Below, one piece after another: positions 18,468 to 27,363 of a stretch of DNA of 64,000 bases. The translations under genes and the position numbers were made by a program. Every line of letters begins with the position of its first letter. Positions within the stretch are counted from its first letter, which is position 1. A model generated the notes under the pieces. It searched no databases and was not told where the DNA came from. It worked only from the letters and a program-made list of their open reading frames with translations. This DNA is from Sphingomonas qomolangmaensis (GTDB taxonomy: Bacteria; Pseudomonadota; Alphaproteobacteria; Sphingomonadales; Sphingomonadaceae). Location: assembly GCF_024496245.1 (NCBI RefSeq), contig NZ_CP101740.1:2293501-2357500 (forward strand), given 5' to 3'.

Positions 18468-19898
18468 TCAAGCCAGGTCCCCCGCCAGCAGCGCGCGATA
18501 GGCCTTTGCCACCGATGTGCGGAAATCGGCGTCGTTCGCGAGCGAAGCGGGGAATACCGCTTCGATCGCCAGCATCTCGCCAACGATCGCGTCGCCCTCG
18601 GGTTGCGCCATCACCGCCGCCACCAACCGGTCGGCCAGCGGATCGGCGATCGCCTCGCCGCGCTCGGCGCGGCCGCGCAGGAAGCCGATCCACGCCGCGA
18701 CCGGCACCGCCAACCGCGTGATCGGGCGACCCGCAGCGCGTGCCTCGGCCAATGTATCAAGGATGCGATAGGGCAGCTTCTGCGACCCGTCGCCGGCGAT
18801 CTGCGACAACAGATGGCGGATTTCGGGGTTGCGGAAACGATCGAGCACCGCGCCGGCATAGGCCTGAACATCGAAGCCGGCGATCGCCCCGAGCGAGGGC
18901 ACGATGTCCTCGCGGATCATCGCCTCGACGAACGCCGCCAGCGGTGCATCGGCCATCGCGTCGCCGACGCTCACGTGGCCGCGCGCCAGCCCGACATAGG
19001 CAAGCGTCGAATGCGCGCCGTTGAGGATACGCAGCTTGGCGCGTTCATAGCCCGCGACGTCGCTGGTGCGGATCACGCCGACGCTCGCCAAATCGGGATC
19101 GCCGGGCAGCGCGACGTCCTCGAGCACCCATTGGGTGAACGCTTCGCGCTGTACCGCGGCAAGGTCGGCCACCCCCAACGCCTCGGCGGCGCGCGCGAGG
19201 TGCGCGTCGTCGGTGGCGGGGGTGATAGAATCGACCATCGAATCGGGAAACACCACCGTCTCGCCGATCCAGGCGGCAAGCGCCGGATCGCGGATCTCGG
19301 CCAGCGCGATCACCGCGGCGCGAAGCTTGCGTCCGTTGCCCGTCATGTTGTCGCAGCACAGCACCGCGAACGGCTCGCCGCCAGCGGCGCGCCGTGCTGC
19401 GAGCCCTGCGACGATCCAGCCGATCAGGCTATGGGGGTCGTCGGGGTTGGCGGCGTCATGGACGATGTCGCGATGCGCGGTATCGAGCGTTCCGTCACTG
19501 CGCAGGCAATAGCCCTTTTCGGTGACGGTGCTGGTCACCAGCCGTACCGCCGGATCGGCGAGCAGCGCGTGTACCCGCGCGCCCTCGCCGGGGCCGACCC
19601 AGGCACGATGCGCGCCGATCACCCGCGTCTCGACCGTCGAATCGAGGATCGTCAGGCTATAGAGCCCGTCCTGCGCTGCCAACGCCTCGACCAGCTCGGG
19701 GGTGCGCAGCGAAACCGCGGCGATCCCCCAGCGCAGATCGGTGGCGAGCAGCGCATCGAAATACGCGGCCTGGTGCGCCCGGTGGAACGCACCGGGGCCG
19801 AAATGGACGATGCCGATCTGCACGTGGGCACCGGCATCGCCCGGCCGCCCGACACGCACCGGCAGATGGTCGAGCGTCGCGCGCGATAATCGGGTCAT
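18468..19898 (-). CDS. uxuB: Mannitol dehydrogenase family protein, probable fructuronate reductase UxuB
   Basis: A 476-residue NAD-dependent polyol/uronate dehydrogenase. The N-terminal Rossmann stretch GIVHFGPGAFHRAHQA and the C-terminal catalytic KLRILNGAHSTLAYVG (Lys and His of the mannitol dehydrogenase family) are clear. Being first gene in a run with uxaC and kdgK, it most likely reduces D-fructuronate to D-mannonate (UxuB); UxaB-type tagaturonate reduction or mannitol oxidation cannot be excluded. Candidate operators lie 94-125 bases upstream. Confidence 0.85.
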   Translation of the reverse strand: MTRLSRATLDHLPVRVGRPGDAGAHVQIGIVHFGPGAFHRAHQAAYFDALLATDLRWGIAAVSLRTPELVEALAAQDGLYSLTILDSTVETRVIGAHRAWVGPGEGARVHALLADPAVRLVTSTVTEKGYCLRSDGTLDTAHRDIVHDAANPDDPHSLIGWIVAGLAARRAAGGEPFAVLCCDNMTGNGRKLRAAVIALAEIRDPALAAWIGETVVFPDSMVDSITPATDDAHLARAAEALGVADLAAVQREAFTQWVLEDVALPGDPDLASVGVIRTSDVAGYERAKLRILNGAHSTLAYVGLARGHVSVGDAMADAPLAAFVEAMIREDIVPSLGAIAGFDVQAYAGAVLDRFRNPEIRHLLSQIAGDGSQKLPYRILDTLAEARAAGRPITRLAVPVAAWIGFLRGRAERGEAIADPLADRLVAAVMAQPEGDAIVGEMLAIEAVFPASLANDADFRTSVAKAYRALLAGDLA

Positions 19899-19991
19899 GC
19901 GGTCACCCTCTTCAGGTCAACCACCCGTACGTGCCGCACCGAGCGCCAGGGCGCAGTCATTCGGAAATGCCATCGATTCATCCGTCCCCTG

Positions 19992-20001
19992 TACCGCGGT
20001 A
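19992..20001. promoter_or_regulatory. Candidate regulator site 2 upstream of uxuB
   Basis: TACCGCGGTA is a perfect 10-base palindrome nine bases from the site at 20010, in the uxuB upstream region. A CG-centred palindrome with this outer spacing is plausible for a LacI-family regulator; there is no direct evidence. Confidence 0.4.
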
Positions 20002-20009
20002 TTCCGCGT

Positions 20010-20023
20010 TGTCACCGGTATCA
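20010..20023. promoter_or_regulatory. Candidate LacI-family operator upstream of uxuB
   Basis: TGTCACCGGTATCA is a near-palindrome (10 of 14 positions symmetric) centred on CCGG, close to the TGNNACCGGTNNCA form common for LacI-family regulators of carbohydrate use in Caulobacter and sphingomonads (from memory). It lies upstream of the uxuB operon, whose likely repressor is the LacI protein at 14919. Confidence 0.5.
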
Positions 20024-20081
20024 TATGGATTTGGCGCCGCCGGTAAAGCGGGTTTGTGACCCGTTGCCTAGCGATGCGTGT

Positions 20082-21509
20082 TCAATTCTCGGCAGCGATC
20101 AGGTTGAGCGCGCGTTCGGCGGCCAAGGTCGTCGCGCCGCCGCCCGAGGGGCGGTCATTGGCGAACGACGAAAAGGTCAGCGTCCGCCCGGTCGCGGTGG
20201 TCAGGAACCCCGACAAGGCGGCAGTGCCCTTGAGCGATCCCGTCTTGGCAGACACCCGCCCGGCAAGCGGCGTGTCCTTGAACCGATTCGCCAGCGTGCC
20301 GTCGACCCCGCCGACCGGCATCGTATCGCGATACGCGGCGCCCCAGCGCTGCGTCTGCGACCAGCGCAACACCCCGACCACCGCGCGCGGCGACAGCCGG
20401 TTATACACCGACATCCCCGATCCATCGAACAGGTCCCACCCCGCACGCGCGACGCCGGCCTGCGCGAACATCGCGTCGATCGCGGCAAAGCCATCGGCGG
20501 TCCCGCGATCCCCCCGCCGCGCCGCCACCCGCCGCAGCAGCATCTCGGCGTACAGATTCTGGCTGACCTTCATCGTCTCGCGCACCGCCTCGGCATAAGG
20601 CGGCGGATCGAGCCGCGCGACGACCCCGGTCACAGCTGGCCGGGGGTCCCCCGGCGCGCGATGCCGCGCCTTCGCCGCCTCGGCCACCGACACGCCGCGC
20701 GCGCGAAGCAGCCGCGCGAAGCGATACGCCGCCCATTCGGCCGGATCATCGACCCCCAGCCGGATCGTCTGCACGGGTGCATCGGTGGCGATCGTGCCGA
20801 AGACGCGCACCGTCCGGCTGCCCGGCAGCCGCTCGACCTCGATCGCGGTGACGGCACCCACCACCACGCGATTCTCGATCGCGAACCAGCCATCCTCGCT
20901 CGCGACCGACGGCACTACCCCCGCGGTTACGGTGATGCTCGTGACGTTGTCGTTCAGCGTCAGCGCCGACACCGCGGTGCCATAGCGCCCCTGGAGATCG
21001 TCCCAACTCCAGCCCTGCCCCCAGCGTTCGTCGGGATAGGCACGATCGTCGCCGATCACCCCCCGCACCGCCTTGGTCCGCGCCGCCACCGCGTCGGCAA
21101 GTGTCGCCAGGCAATTGGCGATGCAATCGGCGGTATCGCGCAGCAAAGGATCGCCGCTGCCGACCAGCACGACATCGCTCGCGCCGACCACCGGCTCGAT
21201 CGCGACCGCGGTGCCTTCGATCGGGGTTGCCATCAGCCCCGGCTCGGCGTGCAGCGCGGCGATCGTCACGAGCTTGGTATTCGACGCCGGCAGGAAGCGA
21301 TCATCGGGGGCGATTGCCACCACCTCGCGCCCCGCCTCATCGACCACCAGCAATCCCCAGCGCGTCCCTGCGACCGAAGGATCGTACAGCACCGCGCGCA
21401 CGCGCTCGTCGAGCGAAGCAGTGCGGTCGAGCGGCACGCGGCCAGGCGCCGCGCATCCCGCCAGCGCCAGCAGCGCCAGCATCATCGCCTTGCTCGTTCC
21501 CGCCCCCAT
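20082..21509 (-). CDS. dacB: D-alanyl-D-alanine carboxypeptidase/endopeptidase (PBP4, DacB family)
   Basis: A 475-residue class C penicillin-binding protein (peptidase S13). The N terminus is a lipoprotein-type signal, LALLALAGC with Cys19, so the protein is probably anchored in the periplasm. The active site is in SNTK (S76, K79), DGSGMSVYNRLSP provides the SxN region, and SAKTGSLKG is the KTG box. It trims or cleaves peptidoglycan cross-links, releasing D-Ala and cross-link peptides. It ends a minus-strand run with an amino-acid symporter and D-glutamate catabolism genes, which fits a cell-wall recycling theme. Confidence 0.92.
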   Translation of the reverse strand: MGAGTSKAMMLALLALAGCAAPGRVPLDRTASLDERVRAVLYDPSVAGTRWGLLVVDEAGREVVAIAPDDRFLPASNTKLVTIAALHAEPGLMATPIEGTAVAIEPVVGASDVVLVGSGDPLLRDTADCIANCLATLADAVAARTKAVRGVIGDDRAYPDERWGQGWSWDDLQGRYGTAVSALTLNDNVTSITVTAGVVPSVASEDGWFAIENRVVVGAVTAIEVERLPGSRTVRVFGTIATDAPVQTIRLGVDDPAEWAAYRFARLLRARGVSVAEAAKARHRAPGDPRPAVTGVVARLDPPPYAEAVRETMKVSQNLYAEMLLRRVAARRGDRGTADGFAAIDAMFAQAGVARAGWDLFDGSGMSVYNRLSPRAVVGVLRWSQTQRWGAAYRDTMPVGGVDGTLANRFKDTPLAGRVSAKTGSLKGTAALSGFLTTATGRTLTFSSFANDRPSGGGATTLAAERALNLIAAEN

Positions 21510-21518
21510 CGCCCGCTC

Positions 21519-22775
21519 CTATCCTGCTTCGCGCACCTCGGCACGCACCCCCGCCAACCGATCGTCGAGCGCCCCCTCCCACCGCGCGACCGTCGTCGCC
21601 ACCATCAGGTTCGCCGAAGCGCTGGGCACCGTGCGCGTCATGTCGAGCAGCCGGTCGAAGGGTAGCACGAACCCGACGATCAACGCGGTCTGTTCGGGCG
21701 GCACCCCGACCGCCGCGAGCACCGCCGCCAGCATGAACAACGACGCCGACGGCACCGGCGCGGTCCCGAACGCCGCCAGCGCGCCGGTCACCAGCACGAC
21801 GAACCAGTCGGCGGTCGCCATCGGATGGCCCAGGGCCTGCAGGCTGAAGACGCTCAGCAACCCGACATACATCGCGGTGCCGTCCTTGCCGATGCTCGCG
21901 CCCAGCGGCAGCACGGTCGAGGCGACGGGCTTGGCCACGCCCAGATTGTCCTGCGCACATCGGATCGCCACCGGCAGCACCGCCGAACTCGACGCGGTCG
22001 AAAACGCGATCGCCAGCGCATCGACGATGCCGCGATAGAAACGCCCGACGGGCACCCGCGCCAGCAGCTTGAGCATCGCAGCATGGACGATCACGATCTG
22101 CAGCACCGATCCGATGACGACGCACAGCGCCAGCCAGCCGACATTGGCGAACACCGCGACGCCATTGGCCGCCACCGCGCCCGCGATCAGCGCGAAGACG
22201 CCGAACGGGGTCACCTCCATCACCAGCCGGACGATCGTCAGCAGCACGCTCGACGCCGACGCCAGGAATCGCGCGAACGGCGCCCCCGCCTCGCCGGCGA
22301 CCACGGTGCCAGCGCCGACCAGGATCGCGGTGAAGATCAGCGCTAGCATGTCGCCCTTCGCCAGCGCATCGACGATATTCAGCGGGACGATACCGACGAG
22401 CGTATCGTACAGCGTCCTGGGCTCGCCCAAAGCCTGCGCCTGCGCGCTGCCAAGCGCCGCCCCCACCCCCGGCTGCACCACCACCGCCACGGCCATCCCG
22501 AGCGCGACGGCGATCAAGGTGGTCGCGGCGAACAGCCCGACGGTCTTGCCGCCAAGCGGGCCCAGCCGCTTGGGATCGGCCATCGAGGCGATACCCGAGG
22601 CGATCGTCACCAGCACGATCGGCGCGACCAGCATCCGGATCAGCCGAACGAAAATGTCGCCCAGGAACGCGACCGAAGGCGCGGCGTCAGGCCAGAACAG
22701 CCCCAGCAGCACGCCGAGCACCAACCCGCCCAGCACCCGCTGCCAGAGCGGTATCGCGAACCAGGCGCGCATCAT
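21519..22775 (-). CDS. Dicarboxylate/amino acid:cation symporter (DAACS/SDF family)
   Basis: A 418-residue inner-membrane transporter of the GltP/DctA/GltPh type, with about eight hydrophobic segments plus two re-entrant hairpins. HP1 is seen as FSTASSSAVLPVAIRC, the TM7 signature is degenerate (GASIGKDGTAMYVG, usually NMDGT), and HP2 contains GTAPVPSASL. Substrates in this family are L-/D-glutamate, aspartate or C4-dicarboxylates. Only nine bases separate it from dacB. Next to dgcA-dgcN it is a good candidate for (D-)glutamate uptake, by context only. Confidence 0.88.
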   Translation of the reverse strand: MMRAWFAIPLWQRVLGGLVLGVLLGLFWPDAAPSVAFLGDIFVRLIRMLVAPIVLVTIASGIASMADPKRLGPLGGKTVGLFAATTLIAVALGMAVAVVVQPGVGAALGSAQAQALGEPRTLYDTLVGIVPLNIVDALAKGDMLALIFTAILVGAGTVVAGEAGAPFARFLASASSVLLTIVRLVMEVTPFGVFALIAGAVAANGVAVFANVGWLALCVVIGSVLQIVIVHAAMLKLLARVPVGRFYRGIVDALAIAFSTASSSAVLPVAIRCAQDNLGVAKPVASTVLPLGASIGKDGTAMYVGLLSVFSLQALGHPMATADWFVVLVTGALAAFGTAPVPSASLFMLAAVLAAVGVPPEQTALIVGFVLPFDRLLDMTRTVPSASANLMVATTVARWEGALDDRLAGVRAEVREAG

Positions 22776-22783
22776 CGATTAAT

Positions 22784-22887
22784 CCCCCTCCCGCCTGCGG
22801 GAGGGGTCAGGGGAGGGCATGTCGCCACGCGCAGCGGCGCTTCCCAAACAGCCCCTCCCCCGACCCCTCCCGCAAGCGGGAGGAGGG
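22784..22887. repeat. Palindromic repeat, CCCCTCCCGC/GCGGGAGGGG family (copy C1)
   Basis: Two hairpins, 22784-22806 and about 22864-22887, are built from CCCCTCCCGC and GCGGGAGGGG and separated by about 57 bases. It occupies most of the gap between dgcA and the symporter gene on their transcript. Confidence 0.8.
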
Positions 22888-22905
22888 AAGAAGGCCACCC
22901 CGACC

Positions 22906-23895
22906 TCAAACCCCGCCCCAGAATCCGGGAGCCGGCGGATGCAGTATCCCGCCTTCGATCCGCACCCCTCCGCCCCGATCCTGCGTCAACCACCATGGTC
23001 CATCGCAATCGACGAACCCCGCCCGGCTGGCAAGCGCCAGTGCCGGCGCGATTCCCAGCGACGAACACACCATGCAGCCCAGCATCAGCTCGAACCCGGC
23101 GGCTTGCGCGGCATCGGCAAAGGCGAGCGCGGCGGTCAGCCCGCCGGTCTTGTCGAGCTTGATGTTCACATAGGCATAGCGCCCCTGCAGCCGATCGAGA
23201 TCGGCGATGCCGTGCGCGCTTTCGTCGGCGCAGATCGGCACCAGCGGCGCGAAGCCGGCGAGCGCCGCATCGGCAGCGGCGGGCAGCGGCTGTTCGAGCA
23301 ATCCCACCTGCGCATCGGCGAGCACCGGCTGGATCGCCTCGACCAACTCCATCGTCCAGCTTTCGTTGGGATCGACGATCATCCGCGCATCGGGCAATGC
23401 CGAACGTACCGCGGCGATCCGCTCGGCCACCAGCTGGTCGTCGAGCTTCACCTTGACCAGCGGCACCACCCCCAGCGCGATCGCGGCGCGGTGCATCGCC
23501 TCGGGGGTATCGATGCCGATCGTCACCGCGGTCTCGACCGGCACCAGCGGCGGTTGGCCCAGCAGCATTCCCACCGTCGTTCGCGCGAGCTGCGCGTCGA
23601 GGTCCCACAACGCGCCGTCGACCGCGTTGCGCGCCGCCCCCGCGGGCATCAGCGCGAGCAGCTCCTCGCGTCCCGCGCCCTGCGCCAGCGCCGGGGTGAC
23701 CGCGGCGATATCCGCCAGCGCCGCCTCGATCGTCTCGCCATAGCGCGGATAGGGCACCCCCTCGCCGCGCCCGGTCAGACCGCCGACCGCGATCTCGACG
23801 GTGACCACATCGGCGTCGGTCTTCACCCCGCGCGCGATGCGGAAGGGCGATTTCAGGCCGAAACGGTCGTGGCGAGCGGCGACGGTGCGAAGCAA
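22906..23895 (-). CDS. dgcA: N-acetyl-D-glutamate racemase DgcA / dipeptide epimerase (enolase superfamily)
   Basis: A 329-residue enolase-superfamily enzyme of the Ala-Glu epimerase branch. Catalytic lysine in KVKLD, metal ligands in VDPNESW, LLEQPLP and CADESAH, and a second lysine in NIKLDKTGG are visible. Next to dgcN it is best read as DgcA, which racemises N-acetyl-D-Glu to N-acetyl-L-Glu in D-glutamate breakdown; L-Ala-D/L-Glu epimerase activity is the alternative. The start is TTG at 23893-23895, with GAGGAG eight bases upstream; no ATG fits. The first 43 bases overlap the end of dgcN in another frame. Confidence 0.82.
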   Translation of the reverse strand: MLRTVAARHDRFGLKSPFRIARGVKTDADVVTVEIAVGGLTGRGEGVPYPRYGETIEAALADIAAVTPALAQGAGREELLALMPAGAARNAVDGALWDLDAQLARTTVGMLLGQPPLVPVETAVTIGIDTPEAMHRAAIALGVVPLVKVKLDDQLVAERIAAVRSALPDARMIVDPNESWTMELVEAIQPVLADAQVGLLEQPLPAAADAALAGFAPLVPICADESAHGIADLDRLQGRYAYVNIKLDKTGGLTAALAFADAAQAAGFELMLGCMVCSSLGIAPALALASRAGFVDCDGPWWLTQDRGGGVRIEGGILHPPAPGFWGGV

Positions 23896-24896
23896 CGCGC
23901 GATCTCCTCGATGATGGGGGTCACGCCGAAGCGGACAGGATCGGTGCACGGCAACCCCAGCCGCTGTCCGGCGTCTGCGCAGAACGCCAGCGCCTCGACC
24001 TCGCCCAGCCGCGAGGTGTTGATGCACACCCCCACCGCCTGCACCGCCGGATTGGTCAGCCGCGCCGTGCGCAGGTTCGCCTCGAGACATTCGGCAAGCC
24101 CGGGCACCGCGAAATGCGGCAGCCCGCGCATGTGCGGGCGCCCCGCCTCGTGGCACAGCACCAGCGCATCGGGCTGCGCGCCGTGGAGCAGCCCGGTCGA
24201 AACCCCGGCGAACGAGGGGTGGAACAACGACCCCTGCCCCTCGATCACGTCCCAGCCATCGTCGCTCCGCGCGGGCGAAAGCACCTCGACCGCGCCCGAG
24301 ATGAAATCGGCAACCACCGCATCGACCGCGATCCCGCGCCCTGCGATCAGGATGCCGGTCTGCCCGGTCGCGCGGAAATCGGCAGCAAGTCCCGCCGCCT
24401 GCATCGCCCGTTGAAGCGCGATGCTGGTGTACATCTTGCCCACCGAACAATCGGTGCCCACCGTCAACAGCCGCCGCCCCGCGCGCTTGATGCCGCTCCC
24501 CACCGGCAGGTCGGCGGGCGCATCGCGCACGTCGAACAAGGTCACGCCCGCCGCGCGCGCCGCCTCGACCAGAGCGGGCACTTCGCGCAGCCGATGGTGG
24601 AGCCCCGCAGCGACGTGCATCCCCAACGCGATCGCGACCAGCGCGTCCTCGACCAGCGCCTGCCCCATGCTGCCGCCCGGATTGGCGATCCCCAGCACCA
24701 GCGTATTGGCCCCGCGCGCGCGGGCTTCCTCGATCGTCAGCCGCTCGATCCCCAAGGTCAGCGGGCAATCGTCGTGGCGAAATTCGCCGACGCAAAGCTC
24801 GGGCACGAAATGCGCGAGCCCGCGCGAGGTCTTGATGCCCAGCGGATCGTCGCTGTGGCCAAGATAGAGGAGGTAGGGGGTCGGGATCATGCGCAA
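23853..24896 (-). CDS. dgcN: N-acetyltransferase DgcN (DUF1611 family)
   Basis: A 347-residue DUF1611 protein with an N-terminal Rossmann-like part (LGHSDDPLGIKTSRGL) and a P-loop-type C-terminal part whose loop is VGTDCSVGKMYTSIAL (about 147-162), then DVIEGQGSLFHPSF. Proteins of this family paired with DgcA acetylate D-glutamate as the first step of a D-Glu catabolic route. It overlaps dgcA by 43 bases, which implies strong coupling, and a LysR gene lies upstream on the same strand. Confidence 0.85.
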   Translation of the reverse strand: MRMIPTPYLLYLGHSDDPLGIKTSRGLAHFVPELCVGEFRHDDCPLTLGIERLTIEEARARGANTLVLGIANPGGSMGQALVEDALVAIALGMHVAAGLHHRLREVPALVEAARAAGVTLFDVRDAPADLPVGSGIKRAGRRLLTVGTDCSVGKMYTSIALQRAMQAAGLAADFRATGQTGILIAGRGIAVDAVVADFISGAVEVLSPARSDDGWDVIEGQGSLFHPSFAGVSTGLLHGAQPDALVLCHEAGRPHMRGLPHFAVPGLAECLEANLRTARLTNPAVQAVGVCINTSRLGEVEALAFCADAGQRLGLPCTDPVRFGVTPIIEEIARCFAPSPLATTVSA

Positions 24897-24958
24897 ACCC
24901 TAGAGCGGCGGCGGCCCGGCTGCGAATAGCGACGCGGGGGCTGGGTCATAACGCCGGG

Positions 24959-25840
24959 TTATAGGACGTCGATCGAGGCACGGAGTTCATCGAGGAACGA
25001 CAGCGCCAGCGTCGAGGGCGGGCGGTTCTCGAGGAACATCGCATGGACGTCGAAAGTGATCGCCGGCCGCAGCGGCCGAAACGCCAGCCCCGCCGACAGC
25101 GACGCCGCCGCGGTGAAGCTGTCGACCACCGCGATCCCTACCCCCGCGCGCACCAGCGCGGCGGCGATGTAGAAGGTGCGGGTCGATACCACTTCGTCGA
25201 ACGCCACCCCCAGCCGATCGCATTCGGCCGAGAACATCTGCCCCAGCGGCCCGCTGCGCGCCAGGCTGATGAACGGGCGGTCGGTGAGCGCCGCCAGGTC
25301 GAGCCGCGCGGGGGCATCGGGCAGGTCGCTCTCGCGGTACAGCACCACCAGCTCGCCCTCGCCCAGCGCATGCGCGGCGATTGGCGCGGCGACCGGCACT
25401 TCATAGGCGATTGCAACGTCGCATTCGCGCTCGTACAGTTTGCGCAGCAGATCGTCGTGATGGACGGTCTGAAGGTCGAACGACACTCCCGGCGTCCGCT
25501 TGAGCACCCGCGCCACCGCGCTCGGCAACACCCCCAGCGCCAGCGACGGCAGCGCCGATATCCGCAGCGTCCCCGCGCCGCGCCGCAGGTTGCGGCTGGT
25601 ATCGCGCAGCGACTGCACCCGCTCCTGGATCGCGCTCGCCTCGCTGAACAATTGATGCGCGTCTTCGGTCGGCACCAGCCGCCCCTTGGTGCGGGTGAAC
25701 AGGTCGAACCCCAGCAGGCTCTCGGCATGGCGCAGCATCTTGGTGACCGAGGGCTGCGACACGTTCAGCGCGCGCGCGGCGTTGCTGACCGATCCGTGGA
25801 CATACACCGCGTGGAAGATCTCGACATGGCGAAGGTTCAT
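24959..25840 (-). CDS. LysR-family regulator (DgcR-like by context)
   Basis: A 293-residue LysR-type regulator: N-terminal winged helix-turn-helix ([20 protein letters not shown], residues 14-33) and a C-terminal effector-binding domain. It precedes dgcN-dgcA on the same strand, with a 62-base gap that could hold the operon promoter, so it probably controls D-glutamate catabolism. The ATG at 25838-25840 overlaps the stop of the serine hydrolase gene (ATGA). Confidence 0.88.
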   Translation of the reverse strand: MNLRHVEIFHAVYVHGSVSNAARALNVSQPSVTKMLRHAESLLGFDLFTRTKGRLVPTEDAHQLFSEASAIQERVQSLRDTSRNLRRGAGTLRISALPSLALGVLPSAVARVLKRTPGVSFDLQTVHHDDLLRKLYERECDVAIAYEVPVAAPIAAHALGEGELVVLYRESDLPDAPARLDLAALTDRPFISLARSGPLGQMFSAECDRLGVAFDEVVSTRTFYIAAALVRAGVGIAVVDSFTAAASLSAGLAFRPLRPAITFDVHAMFLENRPPSTLALSFLDELRASIDVL

Positions 25841-26994
25841 CGGCCGCGTGCCAATCGTTCCTCGATCGCGCTGAACGCCGAACTGCCCCTGGGTGCGTCG
25901 GTCGCCACCCCGGTCGCATAATAGGCGACGCCGGTGCCGCTCGCACGATCGACCCACAGCCCCGATCGCAGCCGATAGGCGTCGCCGGCATGGCCGATCC
26001 GCACCCGCCCGTCGCCGAACGGATCGTCGGCGCACCCCGCCACCCGCGTCGCGGTGAAGGTGACGCCCAGCCCATAGCTGCAATAGAAACCGCCTTCGGT
26101 CTCGCCATTGCTGCCGTCATAGGTCCAAAGCGGGGTGGCCAGCGCCGCGAACGATGCAGGCGAGAGTAACCGCACACCATCGACCACGCCTTCACCCGCG
26201 AGCAATCGTCCGATCCGCGCAAGGCCATTGGCCGAAATCCGCATCCCCCCTTGCGGCGAGAAGATCGCGCCGTTGCGCCCCGCCACCCAGCGCGACAGGT
26301 CGCAGTCGCCATCGACCGCGGGGGTGACCGAACAGGCGGGCTTGGCACCGCGATTATCGTCGCGAAGCGCGGTGCCGTCGGGCTCGTACAGCACCACCGC
26401 GCGCGCTGCGGTTGCCGCGCTGCAGCTTTCCCAGTTGAAGCACGCCTCGATCGCCAGTGGGCCGAACAACTGCGCCTGCATCACCCGGTCGAAACGCTGC
26501 CCGGTGGCGCGCTCGATGACCGCTGCAACCACCGGATAATTCATGTTGGTATAGCGGAAATAGGTCGCCGGCGCGTGCGCCGCGTCCCACGCCTTCGGAT
26601 CGGCAAGCACCTTTTGCATTTCGGCATCGAGCGGCAGGACGTAATCGACCGCATCGGTCAAGCTCGATCGATGCGACAGCAGCAGCCGGAGCGTCACCGG
26701 CACCTGCGGATGCGCCGGATTGCGCAAACGCCACCCCAGCCGGTCGGACACATCGGCGTCGAGATCGAGCGTCCCTGCCTCGACCAGCCGCAGCACCACG
26801 ATCGCCACCGCAAGCTTCGAGATCGACGCGACGCGCACCGGATCGTCGGCGGTCAGCCGGCGCGCGGCGGCGATGTCGGCATAGCCAGCGGTCTGCGCCG
26901 CTGCCACGCCATCGCGGTCGAAGGTGACGCGCGCGCCGGCTAGCGGCTCGGGAGCAAAGGCTTGGACGGCAAGCAGCGACAGGAGGATCGACAT
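25837..26994 (-). CDS. Serine hydrolase, class C beta-lactamase / DD-peptidase fold
   Basis: A 385-residue exported enzyme with a short signal sequence ([14 protein letters not shown]). The nucleophile motif SISK is at S57-K60, the second motif is the YTN of [10 protein letters not shown], and GHAGDAYRL replaces the KTG box as HAG. Such proteins are esterases, D-amino-acid peptidases or true beta-lactamases, and the fold alone does not decide. Its place at the head of the LysR-dgcN-dgcA run suggests it releases D-amino acids from wall peptides (inference). Confidence 0.82.
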   Translation of the reverse strand: MSILLSLLAVQAFAPEPLAGARVTFDRDGVAAAQTAGYADIAAARRLTADDPVRVASISKLAVAIVVLRLVEAGTLDLDADVSDRLGWRLRNPAHPQVPVTLRLLLSHRSSLTDAVDYVLPLDAEMQKVLADPKAWDAAHAPATYFRYTNMNYPVVAAVIERATGQRFDRVMQAQLFGPLAIEACFNWESCSAATAARAVVLYEPDGTALRDDNRGAKPACSVTPAVDGDCDLSRWVAGRNGAIFSPQGGMRISANGLARIGRLLAGEGVVDGVRLLSPASFAALATPLWTYDGSNGETEGGFYCSYGLGVTFTATRVAGCADDPFGDGRVRIGHAGDAYRLRSGLWVDRASGTGVAYYATGVATDAPRGSSAFSAIEERLARGR

Positions 26995-27055
26995 CGCCGC
27001 GACGCTAGCATGGCCGCGGGGCGAAACAACCTGTGGGATTTCTGCGGTGGGGAAA

Positions 27056-27131
27056 TGGTGCCCGAGGACGGATTCGAACCGCCGACACTGCGATTTTCAG
27101 TCGCATGCTCTACCAACTGAGCTACTCGGGC
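27056..27131 (-). tRNA. tRNA-Phe (GAA)
   Basis: The reverse strand folds as a 76-nt cloverleaf: acceptor GCCCGAG/CTCGGGC, D-stem region AGCTCAGTTGGTAGAGC, anticodon loop CTGAAAA with anticodon GAA, T-arm GGCGGTTCGAATCCGTC, and an encoded 3' CCA (27056-27058). No integrase gene or repeated fragment of the tRNA is seen near it. Confidence 0.95.
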
Positions 27132-27162
27132 GCACCCGATGGGACGTCGGGGAGCGCGGGTC

Positions 27163-27363
27163 TTAGTCGCGCTCGCCGGACGTGTCCAGCCTGCTTTGTG
27201 CGCCTTCGGCATCGTCGGGATCGACATGCTCGCCGGGGATGCGATAGCCCTCGCCCAGCCACTGCAGCAGGTCGCGGTCCTTGCAGCCGCGCGAACAGAA
27301 GGGCTTGTGCTCGGCAAGCGTGGGTTGGCCGCATACGGGGCAGCCGGAACGCCGGGCCATCAT
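27163..27363 (-). CDS. yacG: DNA gyrase inhibitor YacG (zinc-binding)
   Basis: A 66-residue zinc-ribbon protein. Four cysteines in CPVC and CSRGC (spacing C-x2-C ... C-x3-C) bind zinc, followed by RDLLQWLGEGYRIPGE, typical of YacG, which binds GyrB and restrains gyrase. Two adjacent ATG codons (27363 and 27360) are possible; the first follows AGGAG by six bases and overlaps the stop of the RNase gene, so it is used. Confidence 0.88.
   Translation of the reverse strand: MMARRSGCPVCGQPTLAEHKPFCSRGCKDRDLLQWLGEGYRIPGEHVDPDDAEGAQSRLDTSGERD

Noticed and set aside
20082..21509. dacB product as a beta-lactamase
   Set aside because: The SNTK, SxN region and KTG order, the long inserted domain and the length fit PBP4 (S13) and not class A or C beta-lactamases.
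27056..27131. tRNA-Phe as integration site of an island
   Set aside because: Flanking genes are ordinary core genes, no integrase is present and no partial tRNA repeat was found; the AT-rich island is 18 kb away.
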